A stretch of DNA of 19,769 nt from an uncultured bacterium (GTDB lineage: Bacteria; Verrucomicrobiota; Kiritimatiellia; RFP12; UBA1067), in contig CACZAK010000079.1 of assembly GCA_902779075.1 (NCBI GenBank), positions 1 to 19,769 on the forward strand, given 5' to 3'. Both the position numbers and the translations under genes were made by a program. Each line of letters begins with the position of its first letter. Position 1 is the stretch's first letter. Under the pieces are notes generated by a model. That model saw only the letters and a list, made by a program, of their open reading frames with translations. It was not told where the DNA came from and did not search any database. Shown here in pieces: positions 19,682 through 19,769 of this stretch.

Positions 19682-19769
19682 CCCGTCAGGATACGGCTGG
19701 GCAGCATGAAGGTCGAGAACATCCGCGAATGGGGCGCATGCTGGCTTGGCCTGCACCTCTGGGACCTCG
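19682..19769 (+). CDS. IS1634-like transposase fragment (runs off window)
   Basis: The plus frame reads PVRIRLGSMKVENIREWGAC, then WLGLHLWDL, and continues past the window. From memory, the RPRxWGACWLxLxLW-type pattern occurs in IS1634/IS4-type DDE transposases. The frame is open further upstream, but no credible start or ribosome binding site is seen. A CACAGAGGCACAGAGACG stretch, itself a common dispersed repeat type, stands just before it. It is therefore either an internal fragment or a gene whose start is ATG 19706. Only about 30 residues are visible, so the call is tentative. Confidence 0.35.

Overview
The window is GC-rich in its genes and AT-rich at its right end. It looks like a chromosome segment of an uncultured PVC-group bacterium, most likely Kiritimatiellota or Lentisphaerota. 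This is inferred from family impressions: a giant BspA-type leucine-rich-repeat protein with InlB-type repeats and a C-terminus ending in RFFKVVVE, a DUF3863-like secreted protein, and a threonyl-tRNA synthetase without a TGS domain. No rRNA or tRNA gene is seen, so the taxonomy is not proven.

Layout. (1) 1-2529, minus strand: the 5' part of thrS, then a glycyl-tRNA synthetase gene split by an apparent deletion and frameshift at about 1937-1941; each has its own sigma70-like promoter. (2) 2568-8769, minus: five tightly spaced genes behind one promoter, encoding a DUF3863-like secreted protein, a secreted calcineurin-like metallophosphoesterase, a five-bladed beta-propeller glycosidase, a UroD/MtaA-type methyltransferase and a short RACo-like corrinoid-protein reactivase. 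The mix suggests breakdown of a methylated glycan with corrinoid-linked demethylation, but no corrinoid protein is encoded here. (3) 8786-10243: a decayed fragment of a giant-gene C-terminus, a hairpin next to a strong promoter, and an AAA_14/DUF4143 ATPase on the plus strand that is probably translated without a leader. (4) 10251-17180, minus: one 2309-residue secreted BspA-like protein with about 54 LRR units. (5) 17132-18147, minus: a DUF4160/DUF2442 pair coupled to the giant gene, a decayed copy of the giant gene's N-terminus, and a truncated AlbA_2-type gene behind a strong promoter with a palindrome. (6) 18148-19769: an almost gene-free zone with many repeats. It holds a 22-bp tandem array between inverted repeats, three copies of a 9-bp-periodic CTTTGTG element, a perfect 17-bp-arm inverted repeat, a 44-bp tandem array of paired hairpins, and the edge of an IS1634-like transposase.

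The most notable structure is the nesting around the giant LRR gene. A second, decayed N-terminus lies upstream of it and a second, decayed C-terminus lies downstream, both on the same strand, and an accessory module sits in each gap. The intact gene also carries a GC-rich palindrome inside its signal-peptide codons, which the decayed copy lacks. This amounts to a 13-codon in-frame insertion. The 44-bp array, whose stems change in a compensating way between units, is the best candidate for an undescribed structured element.
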